Notes: generated by a model from the sequence alone, not told the origin. DNA of 64,000 nt from Stappia taiwanensis (GCF_014635285.1 NZ_BMCR01000005.1:245760-309759), one strand, 5' to 3'. Counted from the stretch's first letter, positions 43,386 through 52,185 are shown. Numbers and translations are program-made.

Positions 43386-43802
43386 ATGATCGTCATTCAC
43401 CACAACCCCGATTGCGGCACCTCGCGCAACGTGCTGGCCTTCATCCGGAAATCCGGGGTTGAGCCGGTGGTCGTTGAGTACCTGACGGAGGGCTGGACGC
43501 GCCCGCAGTTGCTCGCGCTCTTCGCCGCCGCGGACATCACCCCGCGCGAGGCGCTGCGCACCACGAAGTCACCCGCCGCCGAACTGGGCCTTCTGGATGA
43601 ACGCATCTCGGACGACGCCCTACTGGACGCTATGCTCGACCACCCGATCCTGGTGAACCGCCCCATCGTCTGCAGTCCGAAAGGCGTGCGCCTGTGCCGT
43701 CCGTCCGAGGCCGTGCTCGACTTGCTCGACCAGTTGCCAGCGGGGCCGCTCTACAAGGAAGACGGCCAGATGGTCATCAACGAGAACGGAGACCGCCCAT
43801 GA
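43386..43802 (+). CDS. arsC: Arsenate reductase, glutaredoxin-dependent
   Basis: A 138-residue ArsC of the plasmid R773 type with the catalytic Cys10 ([11 protein letters not shown]), Arg in EALRTTKSP and in ILVNRPIV. It reduces arsenate to arsenite with glutathione and glutaredoxin. It overlaps arsH by 4 bp (ATGA). Confidence 0.93.
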   Translation: MIVIHHNPDCGTSRNVLAFIRKSGVEPVVVEYLTEGWTRPQLLALFAAADITPREALRTTKSPAAELGLLDERISDDALLDAMLDHPILVNRPIVCSPKGVRLCRPSEAVLDLLDQLPAGPLYKEDGQMVINENGDRP

Positions 43803-44518
43803 GCGACACGCCCCAACTTCACGACGCCAGTCTTCTCAACATCGACGAGACGCAACTTTTCCCCGCGATCCGCAGCAGCCACGCACCGCGTATCCTGATC
43901 CTCTACGGGTCGTTGCGCGAACGCAGCTACTCCCGCTTTGCCGCTGAGGAGGCCGCGCGGATTCTCGAAAGGCTCGGCGCCGAGGTGAAGCTATTCGATC
44001 CGCGCAATCTACCGCAACCCGATGGCGCGCCGGCCGAGCATCCCAAGGTGGCCGAGCTGCGAAATCTCGTGACGTGGTGTGAAGGCATGGTTTGGTGCTC
44101 GCCGGAACGCCATGGCGCCATGACCGGGATCATGAAATCGCAGATCGACTGGATTCCCTTGTCGCTCGGCGGCGTGCGCCCGACGCAGGGAAAAACCCTG
44201 GCGGTGATGCAGGTCTGCGGCGGGTCGCAATCATTCAACACGGTCAACCAGCTGCGCATCCTCGGCCGCTGGATGCGGCTGCTGACTATCCCCAACCAGT
44301 CCTCGGTCGCCAAGGCATGGGACGAGTTCGACGAATGCGGTCGGATGAGGCCATCACCATATTACAATCGCATCGTCGACGTGATGGAAGAGTTGGTGAA
44401 GTTCACCCTGTTGACCCGAGATATCAAGGATCATCTGGTTGATCGATACTCCGAACGGGTCGAAAGTCGCGCAGAGCTGTCCCGACGGGTCAACCAGGCA
44501 AAGGCGGTCGGCCAGTGA
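43799..44518 (+). CDS. arsH: Organoarsenical/arsenical resistance flavoprotein ArsH
   Basis: A 239-residue NADPH-FMN oxidoreductase. The FMN motif [18 protein letters not shown] and the ArsH-specific [22 protein letters not shown] are present. ArsH oxidises trivalent organoarsenicals and reduces quinones. It is the last gene of the ars operon. Confidence 0.93.
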   Translation: MSDTPQLHDASLLNIDETQLFPAIRSSHAPRILILYGSLRERSYSRFAAEEAARILERLGAEVKLFDPRNLPQPDGAPAEHPKVAELRNLVTWCEGMVWCSPERHGAMTGIMKSQIDWIPLSLGGVRPTQGKTLAVMQVCGGSQSFNTVNQLRILGRWMRLLTIPNQSSVAKAWDEFDECGRMRPSPYYNRIVDVMEELVKFTLLTRDIKDHLVDRYSERVESRAELSRRVNQAKAVGQ

Positions 44519-44576
44519 AAGCGGTGCGCTTGAAGGCGGAAATCGGCAACAACTTTGGCGCTCTGCAATTGTGATG

Positions 44577-44610
44577 ATGCACTGCCCGGCGACAGGGCCG
44601 GGCAGTGCAT
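44577..44610. terminator. Strong bidirectional hairpin between arsH and the MFS gene
   Basis: ATGCACTGCCCGGC and GCCGGGCAGTGCAT form a perfect 14-bp stem with a 6-nt loop (GACAGG) in the 101-bp gap between convergent genes. No T-run is present, but position and strength indicate termination in both directions. Confidence 0.8.
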
Positions 44611-44619
44611 GATTGCGCG

Positions 44620-45786
44620 TCAGGCGCGGTTTTCCTGCGCTTTCGCCGCGGTCAGTGACACGAGGCCGAGGGCGATCATGCCTGAAAGGGCCGCGACTAC
44701 CGGGGTCATCCCGACGCCCGGGCCGGCCACGATCGCACCGCCCACCGCCGACGCGCCGGAGATCCCGAGGTTGAAGGCCGCGATGTTGAAGCCCGAGGCG
44801 ACGGCCCCTGCACCGGGGCTCCCCGCCTCGGCCGTTTCGACCACGGCCGATTGCACGATCGGCGAGATGGCGAAGGCAAAGCCCCCCCAGACGGCGAGGT
44901 TGACCGAAATCGCCCAGACGCTGCCCTGCGTCACCAGCAGCATGGCGAGCGATGCCACAAGGCCGATCAGTACGATGCCCAGCGCAGTCGTCGCGCCAAG
45001 CCGGTCGGAGGCCGCGCCGCCCGCAAGGTTACCCACCACGGTCGCCAGACCGAAGAGCATCAGTGCCAGGCTCACCGATGCGGGCGCGATGCCGGTCACG
45101 TCGGTCAAGAGCGGCGTGAGGTAGGTGAAGACGACGAAGGAGCCGCCGAAGCCGAAGACCGTGATGAGATAAAGCGACAGGAGCCGCGGGGTGGCGACAA
45201 GTGCGAACTGACGCTTGAGCGGCAGCGCCTCGCCAATGCGCAGGTTGCCCGGCAGGAACAGAGCGAGACTAGCAAAGCTGAGAACCCCAAGCGCACCGAC
45301 AAGCAGGAAGGGCGCGCGCCAACCAAAGGTCTGGCCGATGAAGGAGCCGAGCGGCACGCCGACGACCATGGCCACGGTGAGACCCGCGAACATCAGCGAC
45401 ACCGCACGGGAGGCCCGCGAACGGTCGACCAGAGAGGTGGCGATTGCCGCGCCGATCGAGAAGAACACGCCGTGGGCGACACCGGTCACCATGCGGCCGG
45501 CCAGAAGGGTGCCGAAACTCGGCGCCAGCGCCGCCGCGAGATTGCCTGCGGTGAAGAGCGTCATGAGGCCGAGCGCCAGCGCCTTGCGGGGCAGGCGCTG
45601 GGTCAGGGCAGTGATCGTGGGTGCGCCGAGCGTGATCGCCAGCGCGTACATGCTGACCAGAAGGCCAGCCGAAGGCACGCTCACGTCGAGCTCGCCGGCA
45701 ATCTCGGGGATGAGGCCGACGATGACGAACTCGGTCGTGCCGATCGCGAAGGCCGCGATGGCCAGGGCAAGGACTGCGATGGGCAT
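44620..45786 (-). CDS. MFS efflux transporter (AraJ/DHA1-like)
   Basis: A 388-residue, 12-helix MFS protein beginning ALAIAAFAIGTTEFVIVGLIPEIAGELDVS, a typical DHA1 AraJ/YdhP-like start; motif A-like segments ALTQRLPRKALALG and GRMVTGVAHGVFFS follow. Located after the HbpS-like gene (12-bp gap), both probably under the IclR regulator upstream. Substrate unknown. Confidence 0.88.
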   Translation of the reverse strand: MPIAVLALAIAAFAIGTTEFVIVGLIPEIAGELDVSVPSAGLLVSMYALAITLGAPTITALTQRLPRKALALGLMTLFTAGNLAAALAPSFGTLLAGRMVTGVAHGVFFSIGAAIATSLVDRSRASRAVSLMFAGLTVAMVVGVPLGSFIGQTFGWRAPFLLVGALGVLSFASLALFLPGNLRIGEALPLKRQFALVATPRLLSLYLITVFGFGGSFVVFTYLTPLLTDVTGIAPASVSLALMLFGLATVVGNLAGGAASDRLGATTALGIVLIGLVASLAMLLVTQGSVWAISVNLAVWGGFAFAISPIVQSAVVETAEAGSPGAGAVASGFNIAAFNLGISGASAVGGAIVAGPGVGMTPVVAALSGMIALGLVSLTAAKAQENRA

Positions 45787-45798
45787 GATAACCTCCTC

Positions 45799-46194
45799 CT
45801 ACCGGAGAACCGCGGCGGCGGCTTGCGCGATGTCTTCATCGTCCTCGACTGTGGCACCGGCCACGCCGACTGCGCCAAGGAAGGCGCCTTCCGCGTCACG
45901 AAGTACGACCCCGCCACCGAAGCTGATCAGCCCGCCATTGCTGTTCTCGATCGTGTAGATCGCACCCGAGGGGCGAGCCTCTGCGCCGAGCGCGATGCTG
46001 TCGGTCTGGAACAACGCGGCGGTGCGGGCCTTCTTCTGCGACACGTCGATGGCGCCGAGAACCGCGCCCTCCATGCGCTCGAACCCGGCAAGTTGGGCGC
46101 TGGCATCAACGACAGCGATGTTGACGGCAAAGCCGGCCTTGGCTGCCCTGGCGCGGGCGGTATCGATGACGGTGCGGATGATGTTCTGTTGCAT
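45799..46194 (-). CDS. HbpS/GlcG-family protein (DUF336)
   Basis: A 131-residue protein with the family fold: ARAAKAGFAVNIAVVDASAQLAGFERMEGAVLGAIDVSQKKARTAALF and GGVVLRDAEGAFLGAVGVAGA. Members bind haem or small molecules or accompany catabolic operons; no enzyme activity is certain. ATG 46194 follows AAGGAGAGGATCCC. Confidence 0.82.
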   Translation of the reverse strand: MQQNIIRTVIDTARARAAKAGFAVNIAVVDASAQLAGFERMEGAVLGAIDVSQKKARTAALFQTDSIALGAEARPSGAIYTIENSNGGLISFGGGVVLRDAEGAFLGAVGVAGATVEDDEDIAQAAAAVLR

Positions 46195-46298
46195 GGGATC
46201 CTCTCCTTGTCCTGTAGGGCGTCGTGCCCATCTCTGCCGGTCCACTTCGGACGTGACAGCCGCTTTGGAAAGGGGCGCCCATGCGAGAGCGCAAGATA

Positions 46299-46313
46299 TT
46301 CAGTATTGCTGAA
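46299..46313 (-). promoter_or_regulatory. IclR operator candidate TTCAG-TATTG-CTGAA upstream of the HbpS-MFS operon
   Basis: The site overlaps the stop codon of the IclR gene and lies 105 bp upstream of the HbpS start. It matches the palindrome at 47026-47040, in front of the IclR gene, in 13 of 15 positions. Confidence 0.62.
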
Positions 46314-47016
46314 CCTCGACCGAGATTTTCAACATTTTCCATGCCGCATCGCGCATCCGGGCTTCGGTAAGTTCGGTTTTGGTGCCGGCGATGGCGAGCG
46401 CGGCGCGCACCTCGCCCTGCTCCCTGACCGGGACCGAGACGCAATGAAGGCCCCGGATGAAGTATTCGAGGTCGAGCGCGAAGCCGAGGCGGCGGACCTC
46501 CGACAGGCGCGCGTCGGTCACGCCATCGTTCGACAGGTCACGACGCAGCCGCACGCGTGTTTCGAGCGCGGGCATGAATGCGAGGAAGACGAGACCCACG
46601 GCCGTTCCCTCAAGCGGCTCGCGTCGGCCCACCAAGGAATTGGCACCGTCGCCGTCCGGGTCGAACGCATCGAGGTAGAGCGTCTGGTCCCCGCTGGGGA
46701 CCGCGAGAAAGGAAGCAAATCCCGTGGCTTCGGTGATCCGGGTCAGCGCGGGCCGCAGGGATGCCCGCAAGCGGTCGTCGTCGCCCGCGATCCGTGCAAG
46801 GTTCAGGATCCGCGCTCCGAGGTAGTAGGCGCTATCGCCCGGGCGACGGTGCAGGTAACCGAGGTCCGCAAGCGTGCGCACGATGTTGTGCACCGTGGTC
46901 TTTTTCAAGCCGGTGATGTCGGATATCACGGCGAGCTGGGCGCTGCCCCCCTGTCGGGCGATGACCTCGAGGATCGCCGTGGCGCGTTCTATCGACTGAA
47001 TTGTACTGCCGGGCAT
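46300..47016 (-). CDS. IclR-family regulator
   Basis: A 238-residue IclR protein. The N-terminal winged helix (LAVISDITGLKKTTVHNIVRTLADLGYLHRRPGDSAYYLG) precedes the effector domain (YLDAFDPDGDGAN..LEGTAVGLVFLAFMP). ATG 47016 is preferred; a TTG at 47043 would lie inside the operator. It presumably represses the HbpS-MFS genes and itself through the TTCAG(C/T)A(A/T)TGCTGA sites. Confidence 0.87.
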   Translation of the reverse strand: MPGSTIQSIERATAILEVIARQGGSAQLAVISDITGLKKTTVHNIVRTLADLGYLHRRPGDSAYYLGARILNLARIAGDDDRLRASLRPALTRITEATGFASFLAVPSGDQTLYLDAFDPDGDGANSLVGRREPLEGTAVGLVFLAFMPALETRVRLRRDLSNDGVTDARLSEVRRLGFALDLEYFIRGLHCVSVPVREQGEVRAALAIAGTKTELTEARMRDAAWKMLKISVEVQQY

Positions 47017-47025
47017 GAATCTATA

Positions 47026-47040
47026 TTCAGCAATGCTGAG
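47026..47040 (-). promoter_or_regulatory. IclR operator candidate TTCAGCAATGCTGAG at its own promoter
   Basis: TCAGCA-A-TGCTGA is a perfect palindrome 10 bp upstream of the IclR start codon, positioned to block transcription or translation initiation. It is shared with 46299-46313. Confidence 0.62.
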
Positions 47041-47174
47041 CAATTGTCACGCACTTCCTGTCTCACGGCGCCGTATGCGTGGGGTATCGCCGAGATGCTG
47101 AGCGAGTGCGCGGAGATGCTGGGACAGACAAGCCTATATACGGGCTGCTCAGGTTGAGCCTCGGCCTCGCGCGG

Positions 47175-47897
47175 CTAATCTGCAAGCACCTTGGCAAGGT
47201 CAATGATGTTGTCGACTTCAATATCATAGGTGCCAGGCTCGGGCACATGTGGCCGGTCGACTGGTTCCGGGCCCCACTCGCGCGGTCGGCGCACCAGCGC
47301 GGTGCGGAAGCCCACGCCGCGCGCCGCGTCGAGATCGTAGGGGTGGCAAGCCACCATCAGGCACTCTTCCGGCGCCAGCTGCAGCCGCCGCGCGGCGCGG
47401 CGGTAGGCTTCGGGCAGCAGCTTGCAGACGCCAAGCCCCTCGCATGAGAGCACCGCGTCCCAGGTCAGCCCATTGCGGCGCGACGTGTCGATCACCAGCC
47501 GATAGGACAGGAGAGTGAAGGACACGACAATGAAGTGCCCGCGCAGCGCCGCGAGGCCCTCGCGGACGTCCGGCCAGGCCTCGAAGGAATGCGGCGCGTC
47601 CCAGGCGATGGCCCGGCGGTCCGTCTCGTCGACCCCCTCCAGCCCCTCGTCGGCCAGCAGCGTGTCGAGACAGAAGCGATGCGCCTCGTCGAAGTTGTGG
47701 CCCGGCGGCCCGTTCTCGCCGAGGTTCAGCATCGCCTGCATCGAGCGGCGGCGCAGATCGTTTGCCAGCGCCGCCCAGTCGCTGTCGATCCCGTGCCGGC
47801 GTCCAGCTTCCGCGAAGGCGTCGCGGAAGCCGGAATGCCAGTCGAGCACCGTGCCGCCGGTGTCGAAGGTCAGCGCCTTGACGCCCGCGAGGCTCAC
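47175..47897 (-). CDS. Haloacid dehalogenase type II-like HAD hydrolase
   Basis: A 240-residue HAD-superfamily protein similar to (S)-2-haloacid dehalogenases. Nucleophile Asp12 is in ALTFDTGGTVLD; VSFTLLSYRLVI carries motif II; Lys in VCKLLPEAY; VACHPYDLDAARGVGFRTALVRR gives motif III. Its start overlaps the preceding quinone oxidoreductase remnant by 4 bp. Dehalogenation of a haloacid or phosphatase activity are both possible. Confidence 0.83.
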   Translation of the reverse strand: MSLAGVKALTFDTGGTVLDWHSGFRDAFAEAGRRHGIDSDWAALANDLRRRSMQAMLNLGENGPPGHNFDEAHRFCLDTLLADEGLEGVDETDRRAIAWDAPHSFEAWPDVREGLAALRGHFIVVSFTLLSYRLVIDTSRRNGLTWDAVLSCEGLGVCKLLPEAYRRAARRLQLAPEECLMVACHPYDLDAARGVGFRTALVRRPREWGPEPVDRPHVPEPGTYDIEVDNIIDLAKVLAD

Positions 47898-48328
47898 GGG
47901 ATCAGCACCGTCGCGCCGAGCGTCTTGCCAGGCTCGATGCCCTCATGCGCCTTCACCGCGTCCTTGAGCGGATATTCGTAGTTGATGTTGACGTCGAGGA
48001 TGCCGTCGCTGATCGCCTTGAACAGGTCGCGCGCGGTCCATTCGAGGTCTGAGCGCTTGGCGAGGCAGTGCATGATCGCGGGCCGCGTGATGAACAGCGA
48101 GCCATGCCGGCCCAGATCCTTGATGACGTCCACCGGATCCGGCGGGCCCGAGACGTGGCCGTAGGCGACGCGGTCGCCGGGCCTGAAGTAGGTCACGCCC
48201 TCGCCAACGTCCTCGGCGACGCCGCCCCCCTCGAAGCCGATGCTCGTGGGCGGGTCGGGCACCGGCCACTCCTCCCACTTCATCACGTCGGGCGGGCCCA
48301 TCTCGTGGATCACCTGCGCCTTGGGCAT
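47894..48328 (-). pseudogene. Zinc-independent quinone oxidoreductase, collapsed by internal deletions
   Basis: A continuous frame of 144 codons, less than half the usual 325. It contains the N-terminus (MPKAQVIHEMGPPDVMKWEEWPVPDP), then jumps to SIGFEGGGVAEDVGEGVTYFRPGDRVAY, then directly to the C-terminal PVDVIKDLGRHGSLFITRP..LFKAISDGILDV. About 35 residues and later the whole NADPH-binding Rossmann domain are missing, yet the frame remains open and keeps a ribosome site (GGGAGGAGACG). It cannot be an active reductase. Confidence 0.78.
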
Positions 48329-48366
48329 CGTCTCCTCCCTTTCTTGTCTGGTTCTTGGAACGGGGG

Positions 48367-48663
48367 TCACCCGCCCTGCAGCACGTCCCTCCACTCGGGG
48401 TGACGGGCGATCTCGGCCTTCGCGAAAGGGCAGAGCGGGACGATCCTGCGCCCTTCGGCGCGGGCGTCCTCCACGCCGCGCTGGACCAGCGCCTTGCCCG
48501 CGCCGCGGCCGCGCAGGGCGTCCGGCACGCCGGTATGGTCGATGATGATGGTCGTCGCGCCTGCGCGGGAGTATGTCATCTCGGCCTCATGGCCGTCGAG
48601 GAGCAGCACGTAGCGCCCCTTGCTCTCGCCTTCCTCGCGACGGATTTCGAATGCGTCGTCCAT
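48367..48663 (-). CDS. Small GNAT-type N-acetyltransferase (YjdJ-like)
   Basis: A 98-residue short GNAT protein. The acetyl-CoA loop is in PDALRGRGAGKALVQRGVEDARAEGRRIVPLCPFA; the strand EMTYSRAGATTIIIDHTGV precedes it. These mini-GNATs act on unknown small targets. It lies between the oxidoreductase remnant and the FrnE-like gene in the same operon. Confidence 0.82.
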   Translation of the reverse strand: MDDAFEIRREEGESKGRYVLLLDGHEAEMTYSRAGATTIIIDHTGVPDALRGRGAGKALVQRGVEDARAEGRRIVPLCPFAKAEIARHPEWRDVLQGG

Positions 48664-48691
48664 TGGCCTTCTCCTTCGTCGGCACCGTGGA

Positions 48692-49345
48692 TCAGGCCGC
48701 CTTCACGGCGCTGAGCTGGTTCAGGATGCGGGCGTAGGTCTCCTCTCCCTGCGCGCCGGTGACGAGGTGCCGCTGCTCGAAGATCATCGCCGGCACGCCC
48801 TGCACGCCGCGCTCGAGCCAGAAGGTCTCCCGCTCCCGCACGCGCTCGGCGCGCTCGCCCCCCTCCAGCATCGCCCGCGCGGCGTCCCGGTCGAGGCCGA
48901 TCTCGGCCGCCACGTCCGCCAGGACCGTCGGATCCGCGAGGTTCTCGCGGCGGGTGAAGAAGGCCGCGAACAGGGCGAGCTCCGCCGCGTGCGCCCTGCC
49001 CTGCTCCTCGGCCCAGTCGATGAGCTGGTGCGCGCGGAAGGTGTTCCACATGCGCATGTCGTCGGCGTAGTTGAACTCGAAGCCGAGCACGGCGCCCATC
49101 TCGGTCAGCCGCGCACGCGCCTTGCGCGAGCCCTCCGGCGTGGTGCCGTATTTCGCGGCGAGGTGCTCGCGAAGGTTCTCGCCCTCCTCGGCCATGCGCG
49201 GGTTCAGCTCGAACGGGTGCCAGTGGATCTCCACGGCGATACCCGTCTCCTCCACGGCCTTCGCGAGCTGGTGGTAGCCGATGACGCACCAGGGGCAGAC
49301 AACGTCCGAGACGATGTCCACGCGGATCGGCGACTTGTCGGTCAT
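48692..49345 (-). CDS. FrnE-like DsbA-family thiol oxidoreductase
   Basis: A 217-residue cytoplasmic DsbA-like protein with CPWC at residues 17-20 (VSDVVCPWCVIGYHQL), the FrnE-type FELNPRMAEEGENLREHL segment, and the cis-Pro loop GVPAMIFEQRHLV. It is related in fold to 24589-25242 but distinct in sequence. Located among GST and quinone reductase genes, so a role in electrophile or oxidative stress is likely. Confidence 0.87.
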   Translation of the reverse strand: MTDKSPIRVDIVSDVVCPWCVIGYHQLAKAVEETGIAVEIHWHPFELNPRMAEEGENLREHLAAKYGTTPEGSRKARARLTEMGAVLGFEFNYADDMRMWNTFRAHQLIDWAEEQGRAHAAELALFAAFFTRRENLADPTVLADVAAEIGLDRDAARAMLEGGERAERVRERETFWLERGVQGVPAMIFEQRHLVTGAQGEETYARILNQLSAVKAA

Positions 49346-49479
49346 GTCGTCACTCCTTGTAGTTCGCGGCGTTGGCAGCGGCCACCGCCTCCACGTCGCC
49401 CCCGCCGAACACGGCGGAGCGGGGCTTCGGCAGCTGCGCCCCCCCCCGCCTGCGCGAGCCGCCGGTTCGCACCGGGCGG

Positions 49480-50193
49480 TCAGGCCGTCTTCACGTCGGA
49501 CGCGAAGCGGGCCGCGTTCTCCTTCAGGAACTCCGACTCGTCGGCGTCGCCCCAGAAGGCGGGCTGCGCCTTGGGAATGGTCAGCGCCTTCCGCACCGCC
49601 GGCCGGGCGTCGATCCGGTCGAACCAGCCCTTGAGGTTGGCTAGACCGTCGATCCCGACCCGCGCCCATGGATAGGCCCTTGCCCAAGGATAAACCGCCA
49701 TGTCGGCGATCGAGTAGTCATCCACCAGGAAGTCCCGACCCGCGAGCCGCGTGTCGAGCACCTCCAGCAGGCGGCGACTTTCGTCCACGTAGCGCTTGAT
49801 CGAGAACGGCTCCTCATGGCCGTTGGGCGCGGCGATGCGCTGGAAATACATCGCCTGACCCATCATCGGCCCGACATGTCCTACCTGGAAAAACAGCCAC
49901 TGAAGTGTCTCGGACCGCGCCACGGGGTCGTCCGAAAGGAACTTCCCGTACTTGTTCGCAAGGTGCCAGAGGATTGCACCGGACTCGAAGATCGGCCGAC
50001 CCTCGTCGCGATCGACGATGGTCGGGATCTTCCCGTTCGGGTTCAGCTTCAGATAGTCAGGCGCCTTCTGCTCCTGCTTCGATAAGTCGATGAAGGTCAG
50101 GCCGTAGGGGACCCCGGCCTCCTCGAGGAAGATCACCGGCTTGTAGCCGTTCATCGTCGCGGCGGTGTAGAGGTGGATGTCCGGCTGGGTCAT
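49480..50193 (-). CDS. Glutathione S-transferase (nu/YfcG-like)
   Basis: A 237-residue GST of the Ure2p/YfcG type. It begins IHLYTAATMNGYKPVIFLEEAGVPY, where the Thr/Asn pair replaces Tyr or Ser as the glutathione-activating residues; NGKIPTIVD and FESGAILWHLA follow, then DYSIADMAVYPWARAY in the helical domain. Such enzymes show disulfide-bond reductase activity. Part of the operon divergent from hxlR. Confidence 0.88.
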   Translation of the reverse strand: MTQPDIHLYTAATMNGYKPVIFLEEAGVPYGLTFIDLSKQEQKAPDYLKLNPNGKIPTIVDRDEGRPIFESGAILWHLANKYGKFLSDDPVARSETLQWLFFQVGHVGPMMGQAMYFQRIAAPNGHEEPFSIKRYVDESRRLLEVLDTRLAGRDFLVDDYSIADMAVYPWARAYPWARVGIDGLANLKGWFDRIDARPAVRKALTIPKAQPAFWGDADESEFLKENAARFASDVKTA

Positions 50194-50237
50194 CTGCGTC
50201 GCTCCGTCAGGTTTCTTTGCGGCAATCCGGCATGCGC

Positions 50238-50849
50238 TCAGGCGGCGGCTTCGGTCCGCGCGTCGGGGAACACAGCGGCCAGATGCGCGTCGAAGCGGGC
50301 GAGATCGGATTCGATTTCGGGGTTCTTCATCACGTCGAAAGCGCCGAAAGTGGGCAGCGGCGACATGCCGAAAAACTTTGCGTTGAGATGCGCCGGCCGC
50401 AGCAGGTCGTCTAGAGACAGGCCCGCGAAGAACGGCTCCGCAGGGTCGTCGAACGCCTCGGCGGGGGCGTTGAGCGTCGCCGAAAGCATGTAGCGCGTGC
50501 CGGCGAGCGCGCCGCCCATGCCGTAGTTCGCCTTGGGCGCTTCAGCGATGCGCCCGTCGCCCACAGTCAGCCGACCGTCCATCCCGACGGTATAGACCTC
50601 ATCCATGTACTTCTTGAACGACCATGGCACGCCCATCCAGTTCACCGGGAACTGCATGATGACGGTGTCGGCCCAGCGGTGGTTCTCCACCTCCGCCTCG
50701 ACGTCATAACCTTCGGCCACCGTGGTCAGGCGCACGGCGTGACCTTGCGCCTCCAGTCGGTCTTTCGCGCGGACCGCCAGCGTGGCGTTCAGCCGGCCGG
50801 GAGCGAAGGGATAGGGCTGGGCGCCGTTCAGGATCAGGATGTTGCTCAT
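50238..50849 (-). CDS. NAD(P)H quinone oxidoreductase (MdaB/flavodoxin-like)
   Basis: A 203-residue flavodoxin-fold reductase. NILILNGAQPYPFAPGRLNATLA is the FMN phosphate loop, and FPVNWMGVPWSFKKYMDEVYTVGMDGR matches MdaB. It performs two-electron reduction of quinones, avoiding semiquinone radicals. First gene of the minus-strand detoxification operon and divergent from the HxlR gene. Confidence 0.9.
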   Translation of the reverse strand: MSNILILNGAQPYPFAPGRLNATLAVRAKDRLEAQGHAVRLTTVAEGYDVEAEVENHRWADTVIMQFPVNWMGVPWSFKKYMDEVYTVGMDGRLTVGDGRIAEAPKANYGMGGALAGTRYMLSATLNAPAEAFDDPAEPFFAGLSLDDLLRPAHLNAKFFGMSPLPTFGAFDVMKNPEIESDLARFDAHLAAVFPDARTEAAA

Positions 50850-50941
50850 GGTGTCTGTCCTTGTTTTCGAGTTCTCGGCCGGTTGACTCCCGGTCATCTC
50901 GAGGCGAAGTTGCTCACTCCGGGAACGGAAATCAACCAGTA

Positions 50942-50952
50942 TACTTTTAGTA
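50942..50952. promoter_or_regulatory. HxlR operator candidate TACT-TTT-AGTA
   Basis: A short perfect palindrome in the 124-bp gap between mdaB-like and hxlR, 22 bp before the hxlR start. It resembles the TACT...AGTA sites described for quinone-responsive HxlR proteins such as YodB. The short length limits confidence. Confidence 0.45.
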
Positions 50953-50973
50953 ACCTTACAGGAGAGGCTTGCG

Positions 50974-51345
50974 GTGGAAGCCAAAGTGGTGGAGGACGCG
51001 AAAGGGCGCCGGCACGTTCATGACCCCTGCATTGAACCCTGCGCCATCGAACGCGGCATGCGGATCATCGGCGGCAAGTGGACGGGCTCGATCCTGTGGC
51101 ACCTGAAGGACGGGCCGGTGCGGTTCAACGATCTTGCCCGGATGGTCGGCGGGGCATCGAAGAAGATGATTGCCGAACGGCTGCGCCAACTCGAAGCGCA
51201 AGGGCTTGTGCAGCGGGAGGTCATGGATACGGCCCCGGTTTCGGTACAGTACCAGATCACCGATCTGGGCCGCACGGCGCTGGGGTTTCTCGATGAGCTT
51301 CGGAAGTGGAGCGAGAGCCTGCCGCAAGGCCTGGCCGATGCCTGA
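50974..51345 (+). CDS. HxlR-family redox/quinone-responsive regulator
   Basis: A 123-residue HxlR protein with GTG start at 50974 after AGGAGAGGCTTGCG. Family hallmark: DPCIEPCAIERGMRIIGGKWTGSILWHLKDGPVRFNDLARMVGGASKKMIAERLRQLE. Cys19 and Cys23 could sense electrophiles. It is divergent from the quinone reductase/GST/FrnE operon and probably represses it. Confidence 0.88.
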   Translation: MEAKVVEDAKGRRHVHDPCIEPCAIERGMRIIGGKWTGSILWHLKDGPVRFNDLARMVGGASKKMIAERLRQLEAQGLVQREVMDTAPVSVQYQITDLGRTALGFLDELRKWSESLPQGLADA

Positions 51346-51469
51346 CCTGCGGCGCGTGAAACCGGACGCGATCCCGGCCATCCATCCGGTGCCGGAATAC
51401 GCCGCAACGGGGGACCTGGCGGAGGTTTACGAGCGGACCAAGGCGGGTCTCGGAGTTCCCTGGATGGGT
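51338..51469 (+). pseudogene. N-terminal fragment of a carboxymuconolactone-decarboxylase-like protein
   Basis: From ATG 51338 (overlapping the hxlR end by 8 bp) about 44 codons read DAIPAIHPVPEYAATGDLAEVYERTKAGLGVPW, which resembles the start of AhpD/CMD-like proteins. Similarity stops at about 51469 and the frame continues in unrelated sequence, so the gene was cut by a rearrangement. Confidence 0.55.
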
Positions 51470-51644
51470 ATCCATGCAGGCCGCAGCCGTTCGAACAGCC
51501 GTCGTGGCAGGCGCGCATTTCGGTTTTGGCGGGCACCAGCGCTCCCTGACGCTCTCCCGGGCTGGCGAACATCGCATTGACGGACCAGCCAGGGCTCGCC
51601 GGCGGAAGTGGCGTGGCGGCGCAGCATCACCAGCGCGTCGGCGT

Positions 51645-51710
51645 CTGCGGCTGGTGATCGATGAAGATCCGCTGGCTGTTCTGAGGGGTAAGAACTTCAA
51701 GCATGGACAT
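51645..51710 (-). pseudogene. N-terminal fragment of an isochorismatase-family hydrolase
   Basis: ATG 51710 with GGAGG just upstream starts MSMLEVLTPQNSQ..IFIDHQPQ, the characteristic beginning of YcaC-like isochorismatase hydrolases including the catalytic Asp in IDHQPQ. After about 22 codons the similarity ends. It is divergent from the broken LysR gene, a common pairing for this family. Confidence 0.6.
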
Positions 51711-52185
51711 TGGCTCCTCCGTTGTTTGTGTGGAGAGGTCAGGCTGAGGCTGGCTCGAGAACATCCAAAAGAGCTTTACTGCGGCAGCCAAGTCCCTTCG
51801 CATGACGCCGGCTTCCATCACACGCGTCATCGCCCGGCTAGAACAGGATCTCGGTCAGCAGCTGCTTGTCCGCACGACGCGGCAAGTCTCGCTGACCTCC
51901 GCGGGCGCTCTCGTTGCGGCGCGCTATCGGCCGGTTGTCGAAGCGTTCGACAATGTCAGGGACGAGTTGGACCGGACATGCAGCCGCATCGCGGAAGGCT
52001 GTCGATCAATGCCCCCACGTCTTTCGGACTGCGACTCTTGCCGAAACTATTGAGCAGCTTCAGGCTTGCGTATCCAAGCATCGAACTCTCAGTCATGCTC
52101 ACCGACAGCCTCGTGGATGTCGTCGCCGAAGATTGTGATCTGGCGATCCGGTTGTCAGAACCTCCTCGCGACAAGTCCACGATCC
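51703..52185 (+). pseudogene. LysR-family regulator, truncated and frameshifted
   Basis: The recognisable LysR body runs SFTAAAKSLRMTPASITRVIARLEQDLGQQLLVRTTRQVSLTSAGALVAARY, then shifts frame near 51990 and continues as LSINAPTSFGLRLLPKLLSSFRLAYPSIELSVMLTDSLVDVVAEDCDLAIRL. A stop interrupts the N-terminal part at 51745, and the C-terminal half is replaced by the IS remnant at 52186. It is therefore a dead gene disrupted by an IS insertion and later decay. Confidence 0.8.
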
